DNA of 64,000 nucleotides, from the NCBI RefSeq assembly GCF_029211265.1, contig NZ_JARGEL010000013.1, positions 248,001 through 312,000 on the forward strand, in the 5' to 3' direction. The stretch is from Extensimonas soli (lineage in GTDB: Bacteria; Pseudomonadota; Gammaproteobacteria; Burkholderiales; Burkholderiaceae_C). Position numbers and translations under genes: made by a program. The notes under the pieces are model-generated. The model ran no database searches. It saw only the letters and a program-made list of their open reading frames with translations, and was not told the origin of the DNA. This document shows, one piece after another, positions 8,261-17,698 of the stretch (positions are counted from its first letter, which is position 1; the number at the start of each line of letters is the position of its first letter).

Positions 8261-9745
8261 ATGAATGACAGCCTTACGCCTTTGTGCCTGCCACCCGATA
8301 CGCCCTGGGGTGAGGCGCTCGCTCGCCTCAATCAGATGGGGAGCGGTATCCTGCTCGTCGTTGACGCCTCGGGCCGGCTCCTGCGCACTGTGACCGATGG
8401 CGATCTGCGCCGTGCCGTGCTTGCTGCGTTGGCGACGCAGATGCCGGTTTCCGCGCTGCCGACCAAGCCGCCCGTGGTGGCCGATGAGAATGCGGGCGCC
8501 GAGGTCTTGCTGCGTCTCATGGACATGCACGCGATCGACCATGTGCCCGTCTGCGATGCAGAGGGCCATGTGCGCGACCTAGTCACTCGGCGCGAGCTCT
8601 CGCAGCGCATCTGGCTATCGTCGCCCCATCTGGGAGAGGAGGAGACAGCCTTCGTCGAGGAGGCCTTCCGCACCAACTGGATTGCGCCTCTCGGGCCGCA
8701 CGTCGATGCTTTCGAGAAGGAACTCGCCACCCATGTGGGCGTGGGCCATGCTGCGGCCCTGAGTTCGGGCACCGCGGCAATTCACCTGGGGTTGCTGCTG
8801 CTGCATGTGCAGCCGGGTGATACGGTGTTCTGCTCGTCGCTCACCTTCGTCGGCAGCTGCAACCCCATACTTTACTGTGGCGCGCAGCCTGTGTTCATTG
8901 ACTCCGAACCCGACACTTGGAATATGTCTCCGGCGGCGCTCGAGCGCGCCTTTGCCTGGGCAAAGGCTGCGGGGCGGCTACCACGTTGCGTGATCATTGT
9001 TAATCTCTATGGCCAGAGTGCTGACATGGACGCGCTGGTGCCAATTTGTGACCGGTATGGCGTTCCAGTGCTTGAAGACGCTGCGGAATCGTTGGGTGCG
9101 CGTTACAAGGGCCGCGCAAGCGGGACTTGGGGCCGAGTGGGTATTTTTTCGTTCAATGGCAACAAAATTATCACCACTTCGGGCGGCGGCATGCTGGTGT
9201 CTGAAGATGCTGAACTGATCATCCGCGCCCGCAAGCTTGCCACTCAGGCGCGTGAGCCTGCTCGGCACTATGAGCACAAGGAAACGGGCTTCAACTATCG
9301 CATGAGCAATGTGCTCGCTGGAATTGGGCGCGGACAATTGCGTGTTTTGGAGCAGCGTGTGGCGCAGCGTCGGCAAGTGTTTGAGCGGTATCGTGCGGCC
9401 CTCAGCGATCTGTCTTTCGTGCACTGGATGCCCGAGCCCAAAGGCTGGTGCAGTACGCGCTGGCTGAGTTGTTTCACTATTGACGCCTACGAACCGACGA
9501 TCGGTGAAGCCATCATGCGAACCTTGGAGCGTCACAGTATAGAGGCGCGTCCCGTTTGGAAACCAATGCACTTGCAGCCGTTGTTTGCCGGTGCACCGTT
9601 TTTTGCCCATGCGCCATCAGAGGACGTTGCGCAGCGCTTGTTCCGTACGGGGGTCTGTTTACCTTCGGGCTCGAACATGTCTGCGGAACAGCAAGACAGA
9701 GTAATAGAGCACTTGCGCCGTGCGTTGATGTCTGTGGGTGGCTGA
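8261..9745 (+). CDS. CBS-domain pair fused to DegT/DnrJ/EryC1 sugar aminotransferase
   Basis: 494 residues in two parts. Residues about 10-115 form two CBS motifs (GILLVVDASGRLLRTVTDGD and HVPVCDAEGHVRDLVTRREL), normally an adenosine-nucleotide sensor. Residues about 120-490 are a PLP-dependent sugar aminotransferase of the DegT family, with SSGTAAIHLGLL, EDAAESLGARYKG and the Schiff-base lysine in FSFNGNKIITTSGGG (Lys302). The enzyme half resembles PglE/LegC, which aminates UDP-4-keto-6-deoxy-GlcNAc. In Campylobacter legionaminate loci the CBS pair is instead on the PtmE nucleotidyltransferase. The reading frame is continuous across the join, so this is a genuine fusion. The later part (about 9000-9700) is less GC-rich than the surroundings. 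Confidence 0.85.
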   Translation: MNDSLTPLCLPPDTPWGEALARLNQMGSGILLVVDASGRLLRTVTDGDLRRAVLAALATQMPVSALPTKPPVVADENAGAEVLLRLMDMHAIDHVPVCDAEGHVRDLVTRRELSQRIWLSSPHLGEEETAFVEEAFRTNWIAPLGPHVDAFEKELATHVGVGHAAALSSGTAAIHLGLLLLHVQPGDTVFCSSLTFVGSCNPILYCGAQPVFIDSEPDTWNMSPAALERAFAWAKAAGRLPRCVIIVNLYGQSADMDALVPICDRYGVPVLEDAAESLGARYKGRASGTWGRVGIFSFNGNKIITTSGGGMLVSEDAELIIRARKLATQAREPARHYEHKETGFNYRMSNVLAGIGRGQLRVLEQRVAQRRQVFERYRAALSDLSFVHWMPEPKGWCSTRWLSCFTIDAYEPTIGEAIMRTLERHSIEARPVWKPMHLQPLFAGAPFFAHAPSEDVAQRLFRTGVCLPSGSNMSAEQQDRVIEHLRRALMSVGG

Positions 9746-11570
9746 AATGGGCGTTGTGCGCCCCAAACTGTCCTTTAGCGCGCTCCTGCCCCTGGCGCTG
9801 GACCTCCTGCTCGTGCTCCTGGCCTGGTGGGCCGCGTTCTGGCTGCGCTTCAATCTGGATATACCCGACGAATATCTGCGCGTGGCGCTGCATGGCGCGG
9901 TGCTGGCCTTGCCCGCGCATGCCGCGGCCTTGTGGGGTCTGGGGGTGTATAGGCAGGTGTGGCGCCATACGGGCCTGCCCGAGTTGCGGCGCCTGGTGGG
10001 GGCGGTGCTGCTGGGCGCGGTGCTCACGGCGGCCTTGATCTTTATGGCGCGCGTTGCGGATTTTCCGCGTTCCGTGCTGCTGTTGCATCCTTTGCTGGCG
10101 CTGCTGCTGCTGGGTGCGGCGCGGGTTGGGCAGCGTCTGTATTTCGAGCGGCACGAGGGGGCGGCTCGCACGGGGCGGCCGCTGTTGGTGGTGGGTACGC
10201 TGAACGAGGCGGCGGCGGCCCTGCGCGCGCTCAAGGGCAGCAGCCAATGGCGGGTGGTTGGCATCGTGTCGCCGTTGGCTGCGGAGCAGGGGCGCTCGCT
10301 GCAAAACCTGCCTGTGCTGGGCGACCTGTCGGCACTGCCGCAGGCGTGTCGCGCGATGGGCGTGCGTACGGCCCTGGTGGCGAGTCTGCCGGGTTCGGCA
10401 GCGCGCCGGGATGCCTTGCTGCAGTCGGTGGAGGGGGGCTTAACCCTGCTCACCTTGCCGCAGCCCGACGATTGGCTGAGTGCTGGTACCGAGGGTCCGC
10501 GCAAAGTCCAGCTCGAAGACCTGCTAGGCCGCGCGCCCGTGCAGCTCGACGTGCGCGGCCTGTCGGAGCTGTTTGCGGGGCAGACGGTGCTCGTCACGGG
10601 CGCGGGTGGCTCCATAGGCGCCGAACTGTGCCGGCAGATCGCGCGCTTTGGCGTGGCGCGGCTGGTGTGCGTGGACATGTCCGAAATCGCCATCTACCAG
10701 CTCGAGCAGGAGCTGCGCGCCACGCACCCGCAGATGCAGGGGCTCTACTACACGGCCAATGTGCGCGAATACGAACGTTTGCGCGCCATTGCCGCGCAGC
10801 ACCGCCCCGCCGTGGTGTTCCATGCCGCGGCGTACAAGCATGTGCCGCTGATGGAGGACGGCAACGAGGTCGAGGCGCTGCGCACCAACGTGCTCGGCAC
10901 GCTGCACGCCGCGCGTGTGGCGGGCGAGGTCGGGGCGGCGCGCTTCGTGCTCGTGTCCACCGACAAGGCGGTGAACCCCACGAGCGTCATGGGCGCGAGC
11001 AAGCGCCTGGCCGAGCGCGTGCTGCAGGGCGTGGCGGCGCAGTGGCCGGGCACGCAGTGCGTGGCGGTGCGCTTTGGCAACGTGCTGGGCTCAAGCGGCT
11101 CGGTGGTGCCGCTGTTTGCGGCGCAGATCGCGCGCGGCGGGCCGGTCACGGTCACGCACCCCGAGATGGTGCGCTACTTCATGACCATCCCCGAGGCGGC
11201 GCAGCTCGTGTTGCAGGCGGGGCTCATGGGGCGCTCGGGCCAGATTTACGTGCTCGACATGGGCGAGCCGGTCAAAATCGTCGAACTCGCGCGCATGATG
11301 ATTCGCCTGTCGGGCCAGACCGAGGACGCGGTGCCGATTGCCTTCACGGGCCTGCGCCCGGGCGAAAAACTCTACGAAGAGCTGCTCGCCGACGACGAAA
11401 CCACCGAACCCACGCCGCACCCCAAGCTGCGCGTGGCCAAGCTCGGCGCCGATGGCGGGCTCGCCGCACAGGTGGTGGAGCAATGGCTGCAACAGGCCGG
11501 CCCCGCGCCCGACGCCGCGGCCCTGCGCGCCTGGCTGCAGACGCTGGTGCCGGAATACCGGCCGCGTTGA
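9738..11570 (+). CDS. Membrane UDP-sugar 4,6-dehydratase (PglF/LegB/CapD family)
   Basis: 610 residues. Four membrane helices lie in the first about 115 residues, followed by a CoA-binding-like Rossmann part (about 140-260) and an extended SDR domain with the NAD loop VTGAGGSIGAELCRQ. The TDKAVNP segment and GASKRLAE give the modified catalytic motif of the PglF/WbpM/CapD group. Reaction: UDP-GlcNAc to the 4-keto-6-deoxy sugar that the preceding aminotransferase would use. Start is GTG 9738, overlapping the aminotransferase stop by 8 bp; an ATG at 9747 is an alternative three codons later. It is the last gene of the operon. Confidence 0.85.
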   Translation: MAEMGVVRPKLSFSALLPLALDLLLVLLAWWAAFWLRFNLDIPDEYLRVALHGAVLALPAHAAALWGLGVYRQVWRHTGLPELRRLVGAVLLGAVLTAALIFMARVADFPRSVLLLHPLLALLLLGAARVGQRLYFERHEGAARTGRPLLVVGTLNEAAAALRALKGSSQWRVVGIVSPLAAEQGRSLQNLPVLGDLSALPQACRAMGVRTALVASLPGSAARRDALLQSVEGGLTLLTLPQPDDWLSAGTEGPRKVQLEDLLGRAPVQLDVRGLSELFAGQTVLVTGAGGSIGAELCRQIARFGVARLVCVDMSEIAIYQLEQELRATHPQMQGLYYTANVREYERLRAIAAQHRPAVVFHAAAYKHVPLMEDGNEVEALRTNVLGTLHAARVAGEVGAARFVLVSTDKAVNPTSVMGASKRLAERVLQGVAAQWPGTQCVAVRFGNVLGSSGSVVPLFAAQIARGGPVTVTHPEMVRYFMTIPEAAQLVLQAGLMGRSGQIYVLDMGEPVKIVELARMMIRLSGQTEDAVPIAFTGLRPGEKLYEELLADDETTEPTPHPKLRVAKLGADGGLAAQVVEQWLQQAGPAPDAAALRAWLQTLVPEYRPR

Positions 11571-11617
11571 GCGGCTTTTCAGACCCGGGCGCTGCGCTTG
11601 CGGCTAATACAAAAACA

Positions 11618-11660
11618 ATAGCTGCTTGCGCTTTATTTATCAGGGCAAAAGGCCAAAAAC
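11618..11660 (+). repeat. Short repeat D, intergenic copy
   Basis: The core AATAGCTGCTTGCGCTT is followed by a degenerate right half ending GGGCAAAAGGCCAAAAA. The same core appears at 25818 and 56758. It lies between the end of the dehydratase gene and the convergent LON-domain gene and may help stop transcription, though no clean hairpin with a T-run is seen. Confidence 0.6.
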
Positions 11661-11721
11661 ACTCAAAAATCGCAAGCCTTGGCAGGCACAGCCTCAGCCG
11701 CCGCGCCGCGCGGGGCGGCGG

Positions 11722-12357
11722 CTACTGCACGATGCCCAGCTTTTGCAGCAGGTCACCCACCAACTCCAACCGCACCAGCGGGTTGTCCAGCGCCATCAGG
11801 TTTTGCTTGAGCTCGAGCGGCACGGGCAGCAGCTCGGCCCAGCGGTTCGCGACCCAGCCGCAGTCGTTGAGCTGTGCTGCCGTGGGGTGGAGCGCGGTGG
11901 CGTCTTGCGCAGTGCGAACGTGCAGCGTGTCCTGGAGCTGGGCGAGCGCCGTGGCCGTGTGCGCGAGGTCGGGCGGAATCGCCACGGGCGGGTCGGCGGG
12001 CAGTTGTTGCACGTCGGCAACCCACAAGCCATGCGGCAGGCGCTGAGAGTGCAGGATGCGAAAGCGCTCGGCGCCGCGGCAGCGCAAGGTGATCAGCCCG
12101 GGCTGCGGCGTCTGGAGCTGTTCGATGTGCGCGAGCGTGCCTACTTCGCAGAGCTGTTCCTCGGGTGCGCCGGCCTGGCGCACCTCATGCCCGGCGCGCA
12201 GCGCGACCACGCCGAACGGCGCCGCGGCGCGCTGGCACTTGCGCACCATGTCGAGGTAGCGCACCTCGAACACGCGCAGCGCCAGTTCGCCGCCCGGGAA
12301 AAGCACCGCGCCCAGCGGAAACAGGGGCAGCGAGGAGAGGGTGAGGTGTTGGGTCAT
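11722..12357 (-). CDS. LON N-terminal (substrate-binding) domain protein
   Basis: 211 residues. The opening LPLFPLGAVLFPGGELALRVFEVRYLDMV, here cited by its pieces LFPLGAVLFPGG and LRVFEVRY, is the standard start of stand-alone LON substrate-binding domain proteins. These have no ATPase or protease part; their role is unsettled. The start at 12357 is chosen over longer in-frame extensions because the domain begins within five residues of it. It is convergent with the glycan operon and divergent from the yggT gene, 57 bp away. Confidence 0.75.
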   Translation of the reverse strand: MTQHLTLSSLPLFPLGAVLFPGGELALRVFEVRYLDMVRKCQRAAAPFGVVALRAGHEVRQAGAPEEQLCEVGTLAHIEQLQTPQPGLITLRCRGAERFRILHSQRLPHGLWVADVQQLPADPPVAIPPDLAHTATALAQLQDTLHVRTAQDATALHPTAAQLNDCGWVANRWAELLPVPLELKQNLMALDNPLVRLELVGDLLQKLGIVQ

Positions 12358-12414
12358 GGGCCGAACATTGTGCCCGCTATCATCCCACGCAGCGTTTCTT
12401 TTTCCGGGTTGTCC

Positions 12415-12966
12415 ATGTTGTACGAAATTGCCACTTTTTTGCTCGACCTCGTCGGCGGCCTGCTGACGGGCGCGTGCTTGCTGCGCTTTTACATGCAGTG
12501 GCAGCGCGTGTCGTTTGCCAATCCGCTCGGGCGCGTGGTGATGGCGCTGTCCGACTGGCTGGTGCTGCCGCTGCGGCGCGTGCTGCGCGCGGTGCGTGGC
12601 TGGGATTGGGCCAGCCTCGTGGCGGCGCTGCTGCTGCAGCTGGCGCAGTATGGCTTGCTGTGGCTGCTCATGGGCGCGGGCGTGGCCTGGGTCTGGCTGC
12701 TGTGGCTGGCCTTGTTCGGCCTGGTGCGCGTGGCGATCACGGGGCTCATGGGCTTGCTGCTCGTGTTTGCCGTGCTCAGCTGGATGCCGGCGCGCGCGCC
12801 GCTGGCCGACGTGGTCGCGCGGCTGTGTGCGCCCGTGCTGCGGCCCTTGCAGCGCATCATTCCGCCGCTGGGCGGCGTGGATTGGTCGGCCCTCGTGGCA
12901 CTGGTGCTGCTGCAGATCGCCCTGATCGTGCTCGGGCATGTGCAGGCCAGCGTGCTTTTAAGATGA
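12415..12966 (+). CDS. YggT family membrane protein
   Basis: 183 residues with four or more hydrophobic segments in two similar halves. Each half ends in the YggT pattern: FANPLGRVVMALSDWLVLPLRR in the first (cited as NPLGRVVMALSDW) and ARLCAPVLRPLQRIIPPLGG in the second (CAPVLRPLQRIIPP). Two tandem YGGT domains of about 90 residues are typical. Function poorly defined; linked to membrane integrity and osmotic tolerance in some bacteria. Its 3' end faces accD across a strong hairpin. Confidence 0.8.
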   Translation: MLYEIATFLLDLVGGLLTGACLLRFYMQWQRVSFANPLGRVVMALSDWLVLPLRRVLRAVRGWDWASLVAALLLQLAQYGLLWLLMGAGVAWVWLLWLALFGLVRVAITGLMGLLLVFAVLSWMPARAPLADVVARLCAPVLRPLQRIIPPLGGVDWSALVALVLLQIALIVLGHVQASVLLR

Positions 12967-13011
12967 AAATGGCCGTCAGCGCTTGATAGACAAGCGCTGG
13001 CAGCTCATCTT
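12960..13011. terminator. Bidirectional hairpin between yggT and accD, D-like repeat
   Basis: An inner perfect stem AGCGCTTG / CAAGCGCT with the 5-nt loop ATAGA (12978-12998) sits inside an outer pair AAGATGA / TCATCTT. It lies between two convergent genes, the right place for a bidirectional terminator. The central GCGCTTGATAGACAAGCGC also matches the middle of repeat D. No long T-run follows. Confidence 0.55.
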
Positions 13012-13035
13012 TCGGGAGTCTTTGCGATGGGCGCG

Positions 13036-13908
13036 TCAGGCCACCGCGTCGCTTGGCAGGCGCTGCAGCATGGCCAGGCTCGAAGCGACGACGTTGCGCA
13101 GCTCGCGGCGGTCGCAGATGAAGTCGAGCGCGCCTTTTTGCAGCAGGAACTCGGCGCGCTGAAAACCCTCGGGCAAGGTTACGCGCACGGTGGATTCGAT
13201 CACGCGCGGGCCGGCAAAGCCGATCAGCGCCTTGGGCTCGGCGATCACGATGTCGCCCAAAAAGGCAAAGCCTGCGCTTACGCCGCCCATGGTCGGGTCG
13301 GTGAGCACGCTGATGTAGGGCAGGCCTTTTTTCGCGAGCCGCCCCAGCGCGGCGTTGGTCTTGGCCATTTGCATGAGCGAGAGCAGGCCCTCCTGCATGC
13401 GCGCGCCGCCCGTGGCGGTGAAGCACACGAAGGGCACTTTCTGCTCGATCGCGGTTTCCACGCCGCGCACGAAGCGCTCGCCCACCACGCTGCCCATGCT
13501 GCCGCCCATGAACTCGAACTCGAAGCACGCGGCGATGAGGTTGATGCTCTTCACGGCGCCGCCCATCACGACCAGCGCGTCGGTTTCGCCGGTCTGCTCC
13601 AACGCTTCCTTGAGGCGCTCGGGGTACTTGCGGCTGTCCTTGAACTTGAGCGCATCCACGGGCAGCACCTCTTGGCCGATTTCGTAGCGGCCTTCGGCGT
13701 CCAGAAAGGCGTTGAGGCGCGCGCGTGCGCCAAGGCGGTGGTGGTGGCCGCATTGCGGGCAGACGTTGAGGTTGTGTTCGAGGTCGGTCTTGTAGAGCAC
13801 GGCCTCGCAGCTCGGGCACTTGATCCACAGCCCCTCGGGCATCTGGCGGCGTTCTTTGGCAGGCGTTTGCTGGATTTTGGCGGGCAGGAGTTTTTCGAGC
13901 CAGGACAT
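13036..13908 (-). CDS. accD: Acetyl-CoA carboxylase carboxyltransferase subunit beta
   Basis: 290 residues, the usual length. An N-terminal C4 zinc ribbon has Cys31, Cys34, Cys50 and Cys53 (CPSC...CPQC), followed by the carboxyltransferase domain with [28 protein letters not shown] and [11 protein letters not shown]. It works with AccA to transfer CO2 from biotin to acetyl-CoA, the first step of fatty acid synthesis. It is the last gene of the trpF-trpB-trpA-accD series and starts 29 bp after the trpA stop. Confidence 0.95.
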   Translation of the reverse strand: MSWLEKLLPAKIQQTPAKERRQMPEGLWIKCPSCEAVLYKTDLEHNLNVCPQCGHHHRLGARARLNAFLDAEGRYEIGQEVLPVDALKFKDSRKYPERLKEALEQTGETDALVVMGGAVKSINLIAACFEFEFMGGSMGSVVGERFVRGVETAIEQKVPFVCFTATGGARMQEGLLSLMQMAKTNAALGRLAKKGLPYISVLTDPTMGGVSAGFAFLGDIVIAEPKALIGFAGPRVIESTVRVTLPEGFQRAEFLLQKGALDFICDRRELRNVVASSLAMLQRLPSDAVA

Positions 13909-13937
13909 GGGGTGCTCCTTTGCAGGCGGGGAGGGGA

Positions 13938-14746
13938 TTATGCGGCGTCCAGCGCCTTGCGGATCGGGCGCAGAAAGTCCACGGCCACGGGTACGACTTT
14001 TTCGTAGGGCTGGGGCTCGATCAGCTCGATGATGCGGCTGCCGATCACGACGGCGTCGGCCACGCGGCCGATCGCCTGCGCGCTGGCCGCGTCGCGGATG
14101 CCAAAGCCCACGCCCACGGGGATGTGCACGTGTTGGCGGATGCGTGGCAGCATCTGCCCGACGGCGCCGGTGTCGAGCGCGCCCGAACCGGTCACGCCCT
14201 TGAGCGAGACGTAATAGACATAGCCGCTCGCCACCGCCGCGACCTGCTTCATGCGCTGCTCGGTCGAGGTGGGTGCGAGCAAAAAGATCAGGTCCATGCC
14301 CTGCGCGCGCAGCTGCGCGGCGAATTCGGCGCATTCCTCGGGTGGGTAATCGACGATGAGCACGCCATCGACGCCCGCGGCTGCCGCATCGCGCACGAAG
14401 GCGCCTGCACCGTGCAGCTGGTCGTAGCGCTCGACCGGGTTGGCGTAGCCCATGAGCACCACGGGCGTGCTGTCGTTGTGCTTGCGGAATTCGCGCACAT
14501 GCTGCAGCACCTGCGCCATGCCCACGCCCAGGGCGAGGGCTTTTTCGCCGGCGCGCTGGATCACGGGGCCGTCGGCCATGGGGTCGGAAAAAGGCACGCC
14601 CAGTTCGATGATGTCGGCACCGGCCTCGACCATGCCCAGCATCAGTGCCGGCGTGATGTCGGCAAACGGAAAGCCTGCGGTCACGTAAGGGATCAGCGCC
14701 TTGCGGCCTTGCGCCTGCAGCGCGGCAAAAGTGGTTTCGATACGGC

Positions 14747-14750
<4 letters not shown>
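13938..14750 (-). CDS. trpA: Tryptophan synthase alpha subunit
   Basis: 270 residues. Catalytic Glu49 ([11 protein letters not shown]) and Asp60 (MADGPVIQ) are present, with PYVTAGFP near the start and GVGFGIRDA near the end. Cleaves indole-3-glycerol phosphate to indole and glyceraldehyde 3-phosphate within the alpha2beta2 complex. The ATG overlaps the trpB stop, so translation is coupled. Confidence 0.95.
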
Positions 14751-16007
<1,257 letters not shown>

Positions 16008-16030
<23 letters not shown>

Positions 16031-16784
16031 GGGTGCTGTTGGCGAGTTGGGCATCGGCCGCGCGCACGGCGACAACGAAGCGGTGGATCTTTTCGGCGCT
16101 TTTCACGCCCTTGAGGGGGCGGCCATCGGGGCCGTCCTGTTCCACGCTCGAGCTGACGTCAACGGCCAGCGACAGGCAGCGTGGGCGCACCTGGGCGATG
16201 CCATCGATCACGTTTGCAGGCGTGAGTCCACCAGACAAAACGAGGTGAGCGTTGACGTTTGGTGGCAGGAGTGACCAATCGAATGCCTTGCCGCCGCCGC
16301 CATAGCCCTCGACGTGGGCGTCGAGCAAAATGGCCTGGGCGCGAGAATGTTGCTGCGCGTATTCTACGAGGTCGAACTGCGCGGCCTGCGCGCCGATAGG
16401 GATGCGCGCCGCGCGCAGGTAAGGGCGGGCGCCGCAGCCGCTTGCGGCCCAGCACTCCTCGGTCGTCTCATCTCCATGAAATTGCACGATAGCGCCCGCC
16501 ACAAGGTTGCAAGAAGCTATCACAAAAGAAGCACTTTCGTTGACCACGAGCAACACTGGCGTCACGAAAGGCGGCAGGCGCTTGGCCAAGGCTGCGGCGC
16601 GTTCAGGCGCCACGTAGCGCGGGCTTTTCTGGTAGAGCACGAAGCCGATCGCATCCGCGCCAGCGGCGACGGCCGCATCCACGTCCTGCTCGCGCGTGAG
16701 GCCGCAGATTTTGATGCGCGTGCGTTGTGCGGCGGGGCGCAGGGATTGAAACGGCTGGCTGGACAGGTCGGTAGCAAAACTCAT
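16008..16784 (-). CDS. trpF: Phosphoribosylanthranilate isomerase
   Basis: 258 residues with [55 protein letters not shown] and [10 protein letters not shown], the family motifs. Start ATG 16784 overlaps the truA stop. A copy of repeat D (16476-16521) encodes the stretch around residues 88-103, where the protein reads [12 protein letters not shown] instead of the usual VNASPEEV-type helix, with little or no change in length. The C-terminal tail after VVAVR is about 20 residues longer than typical. Confidence 0.93.
16476..16521 (-). repeat. Short repeat D inside trpF
   Basis: Reading on the minus strand it runs GATAGCTTCTTGCAACC ... GCTATCGTGCAATTTCAT, which aligns end to end with the intergenic copy at 25818-25863 (TAGCTGCTTGCGCTTG ... 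GCATATTTCAT). It lies within coding sequence and leaves the frame open. Similarity is seen by eye, not scored. Confidence 0.5.
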
Positions 16785-17629
16785 GGCAGCCAATCATACG
16801 CAGGGCTGCGCTCAGGCAGGCCCCAGTGCGGCGCATAGACCGGCCCCAGAAAATACAAGCCGTCGGGCGCGAAGGTGGGCGCGGCGGCGCTGCGCGAGCG
16901 CGCCGCGAGTACCTGCGCCATCCACTGCGGCGGCTGGCTGCCCTGGCCTATGGCGACGAGGCAGCCCATGATGTTGCGGATCATGTGGTGCAAGAAGGCG
17001 TCGGCCTGGAACTCGAAGCGCCAGTAGCAGGGCTGCCATCCGCCCCCAGCGGCTGCGTCGGCGCTGGCGGGGCACGTTGCCGGCGTTGCGCCGCGGCGCG
17101 AGATCGCGATGCGCTGCAGGGTTTTGACGGGCGATTTGGCCTGGCAGGCTGCGGCGCGAAAGGCGCTGAAATCGTGCTCGCCGAGCAGGTATTCGGTCGC
17201 TTCTTGCATCGCGGCGAGGTTCAGCGGCTGAAACACCCAGCCGACCCGCCCGGCTTCGACGCTGGGGCGCACGGGCGACTGCAGCAGCACGTAGGCGTAG
17301 CGCCGCGCCACCGCGCTGGCGCGTGCGTGGAAGGCGTCGGGCACGGGTTGCGCCCATTGCACGGCGATGTCGGGCGGCAAAAAGGTGTTGGTGCCGCGCA
17401 CCCACGAAAACGCCGTGCGTGCAAGCGGCGTGTCGAAGTGCACCACCTGCATGAGCCCATGCACCCCGGCATCGGTGCGGCCCGCGCACAGCGTGCGCAC
17501 TGGCGCGGGCTGTGCGGCAAAGCGCGCAAGCGCGGCTTCGAGCTTGTCCTGCACGGTGTTGCCCGAAGGCTGGCTTTGCCAGCCGTCATAGGCCTGGCCG
17601 TTGTAGCTGACGCCGAGCGCGATCCTCAT
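16781..17629 (-). CDS. truA: tRNA pseudouridine synthase A (positions 38-40)
   Basis: 282 residues. The catalytic Asp53 lies in [11 protein letters not shown], with [10 protein letters not shown] at the start and [11 protein letters not shown] near the C-terminus, all TruA hallmarks. An insert of about 20 residues ([20 protein letters not shown] region) before the FLHHMIRN strand is somewhat longer than in E. coli. Stop overlaps trpF ATG. It sits between fimV and trpF, the usual betaproteobacterial order. Confidence 0.95.
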   Translation of the reverse strand: MRIALGVSYNGQAYDGWQSQPSGNTVQDKLEAALARFAAQPAPVRTLCAGRTDAGVHGLMQVVHFDTPLARTAFSWVRGTNTFLPPDIAVQWAQPVPDAFHARASAVARRYAYVLLQSPVRPSVEAGRVGWVFQPLNLAAMQEATEYLLGEHDFSAFRAAACQAKSPVKTLQRIAISRRGATPATCPASADAAAGGGWQPCYWRFEFQADAFLHHMIRNIMGCLVAIGQGSQPPQWMAQVLAARSRSAAAPTFAPDGLYFLGPVYAPHWGLPERSPAYDWLP

Positions 17630-17698
17630 CCGGCGGGCAAGAAAAGATCGCTGTGCAGCGCGCTCTGGCAGGCGACAGGTACGGGCAGCCTCAGCAAC

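Noticed and set aside
9738-9750. Frameshift between aminotransferase and dehydratase genes
   Set aside because: The 8-bp overlap (or 1-bp gap if ATG 9747 is used) is normal for this operon, and both proteins are complete.
9959-12046. 695-codon open frame overlapping the dehydratase gene
   Set aside because: Shadow of the PglF-type gene in another frame, with low-complexity Ala/Arg/Gly composition and no recognisable motif.
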